64,000 nucleotides of DNA from Clytia hemisphaerica (lineage: Eukaryota; Cnidaria; Hydrozoa; Leptothecata; Clytiidae): positions 750,194 to 814,193 of the forward strand of contig CACVBU010000236.1 in the NCBI GenBank assembly GCA_902728285.1, written 5' to 3'. Every line of letters starts with the position of its first letter. Within the stretch, counting starts at the first letter, position 1. Positions 54,410 through 64,000 of the stretch are shown here, one piece after another. Below the pieces are notes generated by a model. It searched no databases. It was not told the DNA's origin and saw nothing but the letters and a program-made list of their open reading frames with translations. Made by a program: the position numbers and the translations under genes.

Positions 54410-55705
54410 ACCCCTGTGTCACAGTCCTGGTGGAACTTTTTTTCTCAGTGGGGATAAAAATTCCAATTGAAATCCCAATGGGGATAGAAATTCCTTTGTT
54501 CTAAGGTTAAAAATTTCAATTCAAAGTTAGTTAAAATCACATGCTCCCATAGGCCCTATTCGATTCGTGAACTGTTTTCATAAGAAAGTAGTTCTTTAGA
54601 ATTGACGCGAGTTGTTAGAGGCTTATAGACTGTGAGAGTGACGAGAAATTTAGGTAATTTGAAAGTAGTCAAACTTCACGAGAATTGATATCTTATCACT
54701 TATCTAGACACGACGTAATAGAGAATGGGCTTTTTTCTAAAACTTTAAATCATAGATTGTCACTCCCTGTTCAAAGAAATAGCTAAAAATGCAGGATTTT
54801 CCAAAAAAAATATTTTTCAAGCCTTGTTTCTATCGGAATTGTAATAAATAAGCTCAGGCAATGTAATGTTTTGTTGCTCATAAACGCTTTTGAAAGTTGG
54901 AGCTATGAGGTCACATTTATTTCCACAAATTCATCTTTCAAACCATGAGAAAATTGTTGAAAGTAATTGATCATGTTAGAGGCCCTTGAAGCCACGCTAA
55001 CCGGATTAGTATACTACGGCGTCCCCGCCCGCATGCAGGTGTAAATATTTTTCATTTAATGTACCTATAGTATGATAAACCAATGTGGAGTGCCTCAAAC
55101 TCGATTCTTGTTGCTTTTCGTGACGTATTGAGTGGGTGAAGGTTAATGAAATGAGTTTCAGGTTATATTATTATAAATCTTATATAAACCTCTGATTTCA
55201 TTTACTATAAAACAGAGAATTTGATAATTTTGATTTTTCAAACAGTTTTTGATGTAGGGGTATGACTTTATATTACTTTATATAAATCTATGTATTCTAT
55301 GAAGCTTTGTCTTTCAGAAAATTGAGATCAAATGTTTCAACTTTGGTGTGAGAGCAAGAAAGGAGTCTTTCATGATAAAGTTTAGTCCCCACTTACTGTA
55401 TGGTATTTTTTAATATATACACCCCTGTGTCACAGACCCGCTGGGACCCCTTCCCCACTGAAAAATTTGGCAAAAATTTCGTCCCTGGTGGGAAAATACC
55501 CTGACATTTCAGCCCCACTGGGAAATGGACTTTGATTTCATCCTCATTCGAAATTCAATGTTTAAAAATGCACTCCAAAACCACCCCCACTGGGTTTTTT
55601 AACCTTGAAATAATAGAATTTCTATTCCCGCTGAGATTTCAATTGGAGTTTTTATCCCCAATGAGGAAAAAAGTTCCACAGGGGCTAAGAGACAGGGGTG
55701 TTTTC
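54410..55705. mobile_element. ACACCCCTGTGTCACAG element
   Basis: The left arm (54410-54515) is inverted in 55600-55705 (GGAACTTTTTT..., GGGATAAAAA.TCCAATTG). A second same-sense ACACCCCTGTGTCACAG start at 55421 suggests a nested or tandem copy. Confidence 0.62.
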
Positions 55706-56196
55706 TTTATTGTTTTGTTTTCATTTGCTGGCAGATGAAGGTTGAGGCTGCTCAAAATCAGATATTATTTTGAATGTGTTGTACAATCGAGTATAATTCA
55801 ATTTGGGAATTTGACAAATTATATATATTTTTTCAAAAAAAACTCTATGAGAGGACGTAATGTCTTATTGTTCCCTCATTCTTCACTAATGAGTAGAGGA
55901 AACTAATACCATTTCGTCACAGAAAATCTGAGTAATTACATGATATCTCTGACAACAGTCTGTGGTGTGTTTTGATCTTATGTATGTGTCAAAGAGGATT
56001 TCGATCTTGTAATCTAGTTTCAGTAGTTTTAAACTTTCTTTTGGTATTATTACGAAGCTATTCACTTGTTATATGGAGTTTGCCTCACAATGTTTTACTT
56101 TTAAACGAATGATGATTGCTCAAAAAATGGTCCTATTATATTAGTGCGTCGAATTTGAGGTAGTAATGTTTTGTAGATTGTTTTTCATGTTTAGTA

Positions 56197-56460
56197 CACC
56201 CCTTTCTCACAGACCCAGCTGGATTTATTCAGCCAGTGGGGGTAAAACAATGGACTGAAACTCAGTGGGGATTGATATCCCATATTTCTGATGGCTGGGG
56301 GTTTAAATTCTTTTGTTTTCAAGTCAGAAAATTCAGTGGGGATGGGAAAAATAGCATAATGTTTTGCAGTGAAAATTGGTTTATTTTATTCTTTTCAGTG
56401 GGGAAAAACGGAGGATAATTTTCCACCGGGGCTAATTATTCCAGTGGGAGGGGGTGAATA
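56197..56460. repeat. Related CCAGTGGGG repeat
   Basis: Starts ACACCCCTTTCTCACAGACC and holds many CAGTGGGG units, ending CCAGTGGGAGGGGGTG. Related to 54410-55705. Confidence 0.55.
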
Positions 56461-57041
56461 AATCTGGATTTATTTATTTGCTGGATTGATTTATTGGAAA
56501 AGTTGGTAATGATCTTGAGAGGATATTCCTGTACCCCATTATGCTTGCAATTGCTTTATGGCAAAGGATGGAATATGTAATGCAGATTATCGCTTTTCCC
56601 ATAACACACATGCGTGACATTTTGAAAAAATAATCCGACACTAGCTACCTTCAGTGATCGGATTACATTTAGATATTTCGGATTATCCACGATTCCATGA
56701 TAGCTTATTGTTTCTGTTCAGGCTCCCACGCATTTGGGCTGTAAATTACATATCACAGCCCCCTGTACTTTATGAAAATGTATTTTTTTCTGTGGTTTGT
56801 TTATTTCAATGAATGTACAAATTTCAATTATGCACAATCTTTTGATATAAGGCACGTTTCTCTACTCAATCCCTTTGTCAATGAAACGGGGAATCTTGCT
56901 GTGTTGTTAATATCGGCTCTGTTTGAAACCCTGCATGTTGCCGATCCCTTGATTTTATAAAAAGAAATAGTCTTCTCTCATAAAGTCCAAGAGACAAGCT
57001 AATGATTGTCAGGTATGTTTGGGTTTTCTAACCCAGCTGGC

Positions 57042-57129
57042 ACACAACATTGTTTCAACGTTTATCTAACGTTCACAACGTCCATTTAACGTTAGATGAA
57101 CGTTGAAACAACGTTGTTTGCCAGCTGGG
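57042..57129. mobile_element. 88-bp near-perfect palindrome, CCCAGCTGG ends
   Basis: CCCAGCTGGCACACAACATTG pairs with its inverse, and the inside repeats AACGTT / ATCTAACGTT. Smallest MITE of the window. Similar ACGTT words occur at 43358-43410. Confidence 0.78.
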
Positions 57130-58873
57130 AAAGCTTTTTTAATAGCGTAAGTTTCGAACTACAATTCAAAATGATGTCTAGGGTACTCCCTATCATTCTT
57201 CAAAAGGAGTACGGGGACCTACATCTTGGATGAGTAAAAAAAAAAAAAAAAAGGCCATTGATATTTGTTTTCGAAAGTATACGAGTGAATTCTTTTCGGT
57301 GCAAATCCTTCGATAAGCCTCTTTAACACTATAGTACTCCTACCAGCTTTTCTTCTACTCTCAAAGGTTACAATTCATCTGAGAATTTCATTTATTTTGT
57401 AAGAATCTTAACGTAAAGATGCTAAGACACCACTCCTATTCATAACCTAATACAACATTATTTCTTATAAGAACTACTAAGTATTTTAGAGGTTCCTTTG
57501 TTTCAGCATCTCTTACTTAAAATTGTTCTTTCTTAAACTTATTATGTAATTTTCAAAAGTACTTTTTATATACCCTTGAATCGTTCAAAGATTCAACTAT
57601 TTAAAGCCGATGGCTGTACCTATGTTTTTTTACATTTTTTCGCTAACTTTTAGCCGAATTTTTAAACAATTCTTATAAAAACAGCATGTGATTGTTATGC
57701 CATTTCGATCCGATAACCGAAGAAATTTTGTATACAATCTATCATGATATTGGTCCCTCCAATGCCGCTATTGTATTTTATCATCTCCTGCTACTTTGAT
57801 CAGGATTTAGTAGGCTTGTTTACTTTAACTCGAGGGGGTAATTAAGTACATTTTGGTTTTCAATAAAAAGGAAATCAATACTCGAGTTAAGATCTAATCA
57901 AGAAGGATCTCACCGCGACATCTATGGGCTGAGTATTTTCCTATAGAAGTATACGTACTTTGTATTTTGGATGTTCAAATACTTGAGAAATAAGAAGGGG
58001 AAGAGTCCTATTCAACTCCCTTTTAAACCTTCCAAATCCCCCACAAGTTTTAAGTTGTTCATTGGTATTTGATAAAGACCGTATAAAGGATTGAAAAAAG
58101 TGTGTTTACATGAGCTTGGTGTGATTCCTGGTGATGTCATAAAAACATTGATGTTTGTGCTTTCGTGTAAAAAGATTCCTGTTTCGTTTTCTTACTACTA
58201 TATGGTGAAGGGCAGGAAGCTTTTGGGAATGCCTAGAAAAACACATGGGGACAATTGTATGTACAAACTAGCAAACTTTGATTGTGGACTGTCGAACTCA
58301 TGGACTGTCGTTTTCTCATCTTCGTTTCAAAAGGGTGATAGTTTTTGGACTAATTTTACGGCACAGAAGATCTCTATCGAATGATTTCTGATACAGAGTC
58401 TTGAGGTATCAGGTATATGATCATACGTTAGTTAAATCGTCATTCGTCAAAACATGGATTCGTCAACGGTTAAGTAAGGCCACCATCCAAACTGTATAAG
58501 GCGTGAAAGACATGTGGTCAATGATTTGATAAAAAATAGTGTGAATGATGGAACAGTATTAGATACAAATAATCATATTATGACATGATGGAGAAAGCAG
58601 AGAATTTTTTTACAGACATGATCGTTAACTTCAATTTTAGAATGATTTACTGGGGAAAACCTAAATTTTAATATTTTGCATTGATTCGATTCGACGAAGA
58701 AAAAGTATCATCGCTTCGCTCAGCTAATTTCTCTATGATAACACCAAACTGTTAATTTTCATCTTCTTACAAACGAGAGATTATACTCTCTTCTGAAACT
58801 TTTTATTCATTCTTTCAAAACTCTATGTATGTCAATCCTGTAATTTCAGCTTATTAACTGTTTCATATTAATA

Positions 58874-59123
58874 CACGTTTTTTATAAGAAAAAACTATAT
58901 AAGAAGATAAGGCTTCGATGGCCGAAATGTTAAGAACAAACTAAGAACATTTTAAGGCTTTGCCGACTCTAAAACAGCCGCTTTCTTAGAAAAATGGGCA
59001 AAAATGGTCAGAAAGTGGTGAAAATAAGAACATGTTAAGAACATTTTTAGGCTTAAAACTCAAAAAATTTAGAACATCCGAAGGCTTCAAAAAATTTTGG
59101 ATGTTCTTATAAAAGAAAACGTG
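58874..59123. mobile_element. CACGTTTTTTATAAG MITE, second copy
   Basis: TA-flanked, with CACGTTTTTTATAAGAA and CTTATAAAAGAAAACGTG ends. Core matches 12610-12825 and, inverted, 20008-20232. Confidence 0.75.
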
Positions 59124-59701
59124 TAGAAAAAAATCTTACTGTATAAAAATAGGTTTACTACTGAGATGCTTACTATTTAGTCTATATTTTAACATCACAA
59201 AAACGCTGGCTGTTATCAAACAGATATGTCATAAAATTTAGGTATTGAGCTGACATTTAACTGCGTATACTATGGGATAGTACGAAATACACGCGAGGAA
59301 ATTATTTTAGATTCTTCTGATCATGGCCCAGGACAAAATATATAGTTATTGTTTCGATTGGTCAATTTTATAAATCACATACTTCCTCAAATACGTTGAA
59401 TTTCGATTCAGACAATGGACCTTTTTCTTAGTTTTACGCAATTACGTTCGTGTGTGGTTACATGATAATTGCGTTGTATATTCTCATTTTATGAGATGGT
59501 TGATTATGATTTACTTTTTACGTGGTCTGAAAGATATGACGGTTACACAGTTTATTTTGTTTTGATGCTTTAAATGAGATATGATGGTGCTCTTCTCATC
59601 CTATAGATAAAATATGTTTTTTTGCAGTTGCAGTAATCGGCCACCGGAATTCTGGTGGCTTCTAGAATGAAAAGTTTGACATAAATCAACTAATCCGACA
59701 T

Positions 59702-60318
59702 CAGTAAAACCTCTAATTAACGGACACTCTAAAAGGCGGACACCTCTGATTAGCAGACAATTTCATTTTCCCCGGCCGTTTCCTAGTCAAATCCTCATAA
59801 AAAAGTTTCTAAAAGGCGGACACTCAATTAGCGGACCCTCTGATTAGCGGACAAATTTTTTCGCACGAAAGTGCCAAAACCCCTATTTTAGCTCTCCAAT
59901 TAGCGGACATTGAATATCAAACGGGTCACAGACGTCCAAAATCTAAAGTTCGAATTTTTTAGATATTTTTATTTCAAGCACTTATTAATCTTATTATTCA
60001 AATTATTTCTACAAATTTCCAGTTTTCCCTTGACCCATTCAACAAATTTAGGTGGGCCAAAGAAATCACAAATCACTGATTTTCTTTTATTTGTTAAAAA
60101 CTAAATTGTTGCGTTCTAATAACCTTTCTCTTGTTCTTCTATGGCCTAGTGTCTGCAGATAAGTACTTTAGACCCCAATTTTGTATTTTCGACACCCTGG
60201 GATAGCCTAATTTCAAAATTGAAGCTCCGAGATCAAAAGTTTCTAAAAGGCGGACACTTCTAATTAGCGGACACTAACCCCTTTCCCCGATGGTGTCCGC
60301 TAATGAGAGGTTCCACAG
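59702..60318. mobile_element. Tigger-like element of AATTAGCGGACA units
   Basis: Starts CAGTAAAACCTCTAATTAAC and ends CGCTAATGAGAGGTTCCACAG. Many AAAAGGCGGACAC and TAGCGGACA units inside. Ends 104 bp before the ATG of the small secreted gene. Confidence 0.62.
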
Positions 60319-60421
60319 TCTACGCTTGTAGTTATTCATATCACATATCTTCTTTAGTTTTTATCATTTGTCTTAAATTTCCAGAAAAAAAAACAAGAAA
60401 AAAAAAGGATACTGAAGAACA

Positions 60422-61281
60422 ATGAGGTGCTTGGCGATTTTGTCAATTGCAATTACAGGTAACAATTATTCATAAACGTCGTTAACTATAGTTTTTGCCC
60501 GATTGTGCTGCACTTTGAAGCGGGTAACAAGCATAGTTATTTTAGGGACTGCATGTCGATCACGACGAGCTTCTTAAAACCCTGTAGAAAATTCACTTGT
60601 TACCCTTTTCTGCCAGGATGTGACCCGAAATCCCTCTAACTACTATTTCTTTTTTTCTCGTTTCAGTTTGTAGCTGCGCATCCCTACTCGCCCCTAAAAA
60701 GGTATTTCACAGGTCATTCAAATAACTTAGGGACAAGGATCGGACAAAATTAACCCGGGGTTATCTGGAAAACAATAAGCAATGTTTACTACACATTATT
60801 TATTTAGCAGGTTCCTAATTAGGTAATTTTTTTTCGCTATCTCGTAATGTAAAAAGCTTTCAGATAATCTAACTATAGAAAACGATAACCCTTAGCATAG
60901 ATATGGTACCTGCGCTATCAGGAGGTCAAAGCAAATTTTTCAGAAGGAGACCTATAATGCTAAGCAATCCAAGTCCTGACCCGAAAATTGGAATTGCTTT
61001 TAAATCATGTGTAGGCACCTGATAGCACTATCTTCTCTAACATTCCTGGGAAGACTTTATAACTTTTACAACAATCTCACCGTAGGATGGTTTGGGTGAT
61101 GGTCACTTTTTAAACAAACCAGTTGAGAAGCCAAGAATTCAAGATGGTAGCAGTGGGGAAATAGAAAAAATATCTGACGTCAAAACCGTCGACCCTGCAC
61201 CTCATAAAGACGCACAATTCGATTCACTTATAAAACAAATTTACGATAAATTTTTGACTGTTGGTGGAGAAACGAAAAAAG
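60422..61281 (+). CDS. Small secreted protein gene, exons 1-3
   Basis: Exons 60422-60458, 60667-60701 and 61086-61281 join in phases 1, 0 and 1 with GT/AG sites. They give 89 residues: a hydrophobic leader (MRCLAILSIAIT then VCSCASLLA), then a charged region, then an amphipathic stretch (FDSLIKQIYDKFL) and GETKK. No family recognised. The 3' end is unsure: a phase-1 exon at 62179-62258 would finish the gene at 115 aa, but it lies in a repeat element. Same strand as the next gene and weakly alike near the end (K..DK.LT...KK), so the two may be old paralogues. Function unknown; secretion is inferred from the leader. Confidence 0.6.
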
Positions 61282-61504
61282 GTATGTATATCAGTACTCT
61301 CGCAAGTATATATTTGCCATTCATTGGTATTGTGTTTTAGACTCCACCCTTTAAATAATCATCTTGAAAAATACGTACAAACTAAGTTGTCGTTACCAAA
61401 AACAGGCTAAATCGGTTTTTCTCGAGATGGTCAGCACAAATTTTGTTTTCACAGCTTGTTATTTTCGTTTTTCCTCTGACGTTTTTCACGCCACGTCAAG
61501 ACCA

Positions 61505-62642
61505 TTGAGTTTCAAGCCTGAAGGGCTAGAGGCGAGACTCCTGGATGGGAAATGAAACCACTCATTTCCCATCCAGAACGCCCGCGCGTGGTTTTACACA
61601 AAATCCGGATTGAAACTAAAATCTATCGCTAGATTTAAAAGAATGTAGTCCTCCAAAACAAAGGAACCGCTAGATACAATCTGTCGTCGTAGGGGGGGGG
61701 TCAGTGTACTAGAAGGCGGCATGTATGTGTACTACAAGGTATTTTTCAAAACTTGACACCCACCCACCCCTGAAGTAGACTATACTACATAGAAAAATCC
61801 CAAAACCACCCCATACCCCCTATTTACTACCAGGTAGTACCTGTAAAAAAACACCCCATACCCCCCATTTACTACCGGGTACTACCTGGAAAAAATCAGA
61901 AAACCGGGTAAACATTTTTTCCAAAAATCAGGAGATCGGGGAAACTTTTTTCGGAAAATCGGCAAATTGGGAAAACTTTTTTCCAAAAATCGGAAAAACA
62001 GGAAAAATTTTTAAAAAAATCCAAAATGCGTGAGAAACCAAACTTTTCAAAAATTGCGTGAGACCATGTGGAAATGCTTGAGTCTCACACTCAATGTGTG
62101 AGAGTTGGCACCTTTGATGTTCGAATGGTTGAATTAGAATGTTCGAATGTTTACATTGACTCTAAACCTTCATTTTAGTGGGATCTGGTAGGATTTCAAT
62201 TAATTCAAAAAAGTTTGGAAGAATGATCTTGGACAAACTTGGCTTGATCAATTTATAATAGATTTCTATACATTTCTATTTTAGCAAATAATTTCTGAGC
62301 CTTTTTGTTTCCATACTGTTAATATCGATTTTGGACCCAACACCTGTATTTTGGTACACAGGTAGTAAAAATCAAAATCGATTTTGGACCCAACACCTCT
62401 ATTTTGGTACACAGGTAGTAAAAATCAGACCCAACACCCTAATTATAGTACACAGGTAGTACATGACAAATTTTTTTCTCAAACACCCACCCACCCCAGG
62501 ATACATGCCACCTTCTGGTACACTGACCCCCCCCCCTGGTCGTGATTACGCGCGTTCTATGCGTTTTTTGGATGGGAAGAAGTGACTTCAATTTCTCTTG
62601 CTTGAGAAGCTTCGCCTCTAGCCCTTCGGGCTTGAAACGCAA
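61505..62642. mobile_element. Nested inverted-repeat elements after exon 3
   Basis: Outer arms GAGTTTCAAGCCTGAAGGGC and GCCCTTCGGGCTTGAAAC are inverted. Inner arms at about 61692-61730 and 62497-62540 (GGGTCAGTGTAC, GGCATGTA) are also inverted. The outer family matches the core of 6785-7696. Confidence 0.65.
62179..62258 (+). CDS. Candidate last exon of the small secreted gene
   Basis: After a CATTTTAG acceptor this reads 26 codons and TAA in the phase left by the exon ending at 61281, ending in an amphipathic Lys/Leu stretch (FGRMILDKLGLINL). It lies between the arms of two nested inverted repeats, and no AATAAA follows closely. An open stretch this short is not decisive. Confidence 0.3.
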
Positions 62643-63522
62643 TGGTAAAGACCTGTTGTCAAATTATTCTACATATTTATGAGTGTAATTTCTCGCCCTG
62701 CGTCAATGGCGAAAAAAACTTAGATTAACACTCAAAATGAACTTGAAATGTTTTTCTTGTTGTGAAAATCGTATAATTGAAAAGGTCCTGATAGAGCAGG
62801 ACAAAGAATGGCTTATCGACAGCTCTTGAGCTATGTACACAGGAAAAGGTCAAATCTGATCTGATCTTTCCAAAAGAACCACTTATGAATAATGAGGGTC
62901 TGTCCCAACTTTTTATCGAGTGATAATCTGGTAATCTTTCCTCTTTCTGGATTTTTTTCTGTAAGCATCTTTTGCTTTGATTAAAGAAAGTGCTCAAGTC
63001 AGCAATTTCAATTTGACATGGAATTAATATTTCCGTCACTCTCCAATAGAAGGAATAGGGGTTAATCTTGACTTGGACAAATCGTGAAAAAGTAGCCCAA
63101 AATACTACCAACAGTCGACATTTATTTACCCACCCCTCTCACTTTGAGATGATCGATTTTTTGCCGAACATGTTTTAGGGGATGTAGATTTGTCTTATAA
63201 GTTATAAGTTGCTTATAAACCAGAAATATTGTTAAAATTGATTTCCATCGCTCGTCAAAGGGTTGTTTGTTTACAAACACATTTGATGTCAATCTAATTA
63301 AAAGTAAAAACAAAAAGTTTCAATGTCTCATATTTCACAATAATATTGAATGTCTTTAAAAGTCACCGATCCTTCTACCTAAGCACTCACACAACACTTG
63401 GCTTTCTGTGTTGGTCTGCACAAAAATAAAACTGTATCTGTGGATAAAGAAAGAAAGAGAAAGCATACTCTACTTTAACCATCACAAAAAATTGCTTTTA
63501 AATTCTTGAACAGACGATCAAA
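62643..63522. other. Spacer before the last gene
   Basis: No gene seen. It should contain the promoter and perhaps a 5' UTR exon of the gene at 63523; a CAG acceptor ends at 63513. No clear TATA box. Confidence 0.4.
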
Positions 63523-64000
63523 ATGAAATTTACGGCAGTGTTCTTTCTATGTTTACTGTTGTTTGTAGAAAGCAGCTCGGCCCAGCATCAAGTGCGCTTT
63601 GGTCCAGATGGCAAAGCATACCCGAAAATGAAACACGTTCCAGCAAATTATAAAAAAGATATCAGTGCAACACAATTTGGTGTAGATGGGAAAGCAAGAC
63701 CGGTCGATTCTCGCATTCCATTGGTCCATCACGATGAAAGAGAGGTTTCTATGGATGATGTGCTGAACTCCGTCAAAATTTTAGTCGACAAATTGACCGC
63801 CAAAAGAGATGAAGAAAAAAAACAAGAACAGCAGAAGAAAGAGGTAAAATCACTTTCACTTTTCGAGCTCCCTCAGTTTTTGCCACTTTGCGCTCGTATG
63901 ATGGAGAAATATCGATACCTTCTATCATTACTTTACTCAAAACTTACCGTACTAATGTCTTTACTTTGTGAATATGTTACATTCAATTTTCATCTAATTT
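63523..64000 (+). CDS. Secreted protein with FGxDGKAxP repeats, partial
   Basis: Begins with a clear signal peptide (MKFTAVFFLCLLLFVESSSA, likely cut after SSA), then RFGPDGKAYP and QFGVDGKARP about 29 residues apart, an internal duplication. A Lys/Glu/Gln-rich helix follows (residues about 78-107). Exon 1 most likely ends at 63843 (GAG then GTAAAA), giving 107 residues. The frame also stays open to the window end, so readthrough is possible; the residues after 107 turn hydrophobic and look intronic. An acceptor CAG ends at 63513, so a 5' UTR exon may lie upstream. Family not recognised; truncated by the window edge. Confidence 0.65.
   Translation, partial: MKFTAVFFLCLLLFVESSSAQHQVRFGPDGKAYPKMKHVPANYKKDISATQFGVDGKARPVDSRIPLVHHDEREVSMDDVLNSVKILVDKLTAKRDEEKKQEQQKKEVKSLSLFELPQFLPLCARMMEKYRYLLSLLYSKLTVLMSLLCEYVTFNFHLI

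Larger units (their letters stand above)
49100..60421. other. Gene-poor region between ligand and secreted genes
   Basis: Only repeats listed above are supported. The stretches 51.4-52.5, 55.7-56.2, 56.5-57.0 and 57.1-58.9 kb show nothing I can name. A 98-codon open frame at 58091-58384 has no family signature and no early ATG. Confidence 0.55.

Noticed and set aside
58091-58384. 98-codon open frame
   Set aside because: No ATG at its start, no signature motif, no flanking splice-linked exons; compatible with chance. Transcript data would be needed.
62678-62725. EGF-like fragment ECNFSPCVNGE
   Set aside because: Resembles the start of an EGF repeat but has a poor acceptor, stops soon after in frame, and has the wrong phase for the preceding gene.

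Overview
The window is eukaryotic and animal: AT-rich, with GT/AG introns of 0.2-5 kb, symmetric phase-1 exons, palindromic MITEs, tRNA-derived SINE-like pieces and a truncated LINE. Nothing looks prokaryotic. A Notch ligand of the MNNL-DSL-EGF type with a Jagged-like exon plan, amid dense MITEs, fits an invertebrate metazoan. A cnidarian-like lineage is possible, but this is a weak guess and the phylum cannot be fixed from the sequence alone.

Layout. (1) 1-23.8 kb: I find no convincing host gene. It is filled with inverted-repeat elements, including a hAT-like MITE with an 8-bp target duplication (1812-2155), Tc1/mariner-like TA-flanked elements (2346-3105, 10149-10965), nested elements (4181-6100, 6785-7696), and a 5'-truncated LINE reverse transcriptase (20831-22047, minus strand) inside an older palindromic element (20568-22263). 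(2) 23865-48758, plus strand: a complete Jagged/Serrate-type Notch ligand gene. I assembled 27 coding exons by hand. All phases agree and they give 3621 bp, or 1206 aa: signal peptide, MNNL, DSL, about 21 EGF repeats plus a half repeat, one membrane helix and a 49-residue cytoplasmic tail ending in an NPxF-type motif. Its introns carry SINEs, minisatellites, (TTCG)n arrays and at least ten MITEs. (3) 48.8-60.4 kb: gene-poor, again full of inverted-repeat elements. (4) 60422-64000, plus strand: two small genes for probable secreted proteins of unknown family. The second has an internal FGxDGKAxP duplication and runs off the window.

How it works together: the one clear biological system is cell-cell signalling. 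MNNL, DSL and the first two EGFs form the predicted receptor-binding head, the EGF array is the stalk, and the short tail would carry the endocytic signal needed to pull on Notch. The two secreted genes have no visible functional link to it. The rest is a well-preserved transposon landscape in which several insertion events can be read at base level.
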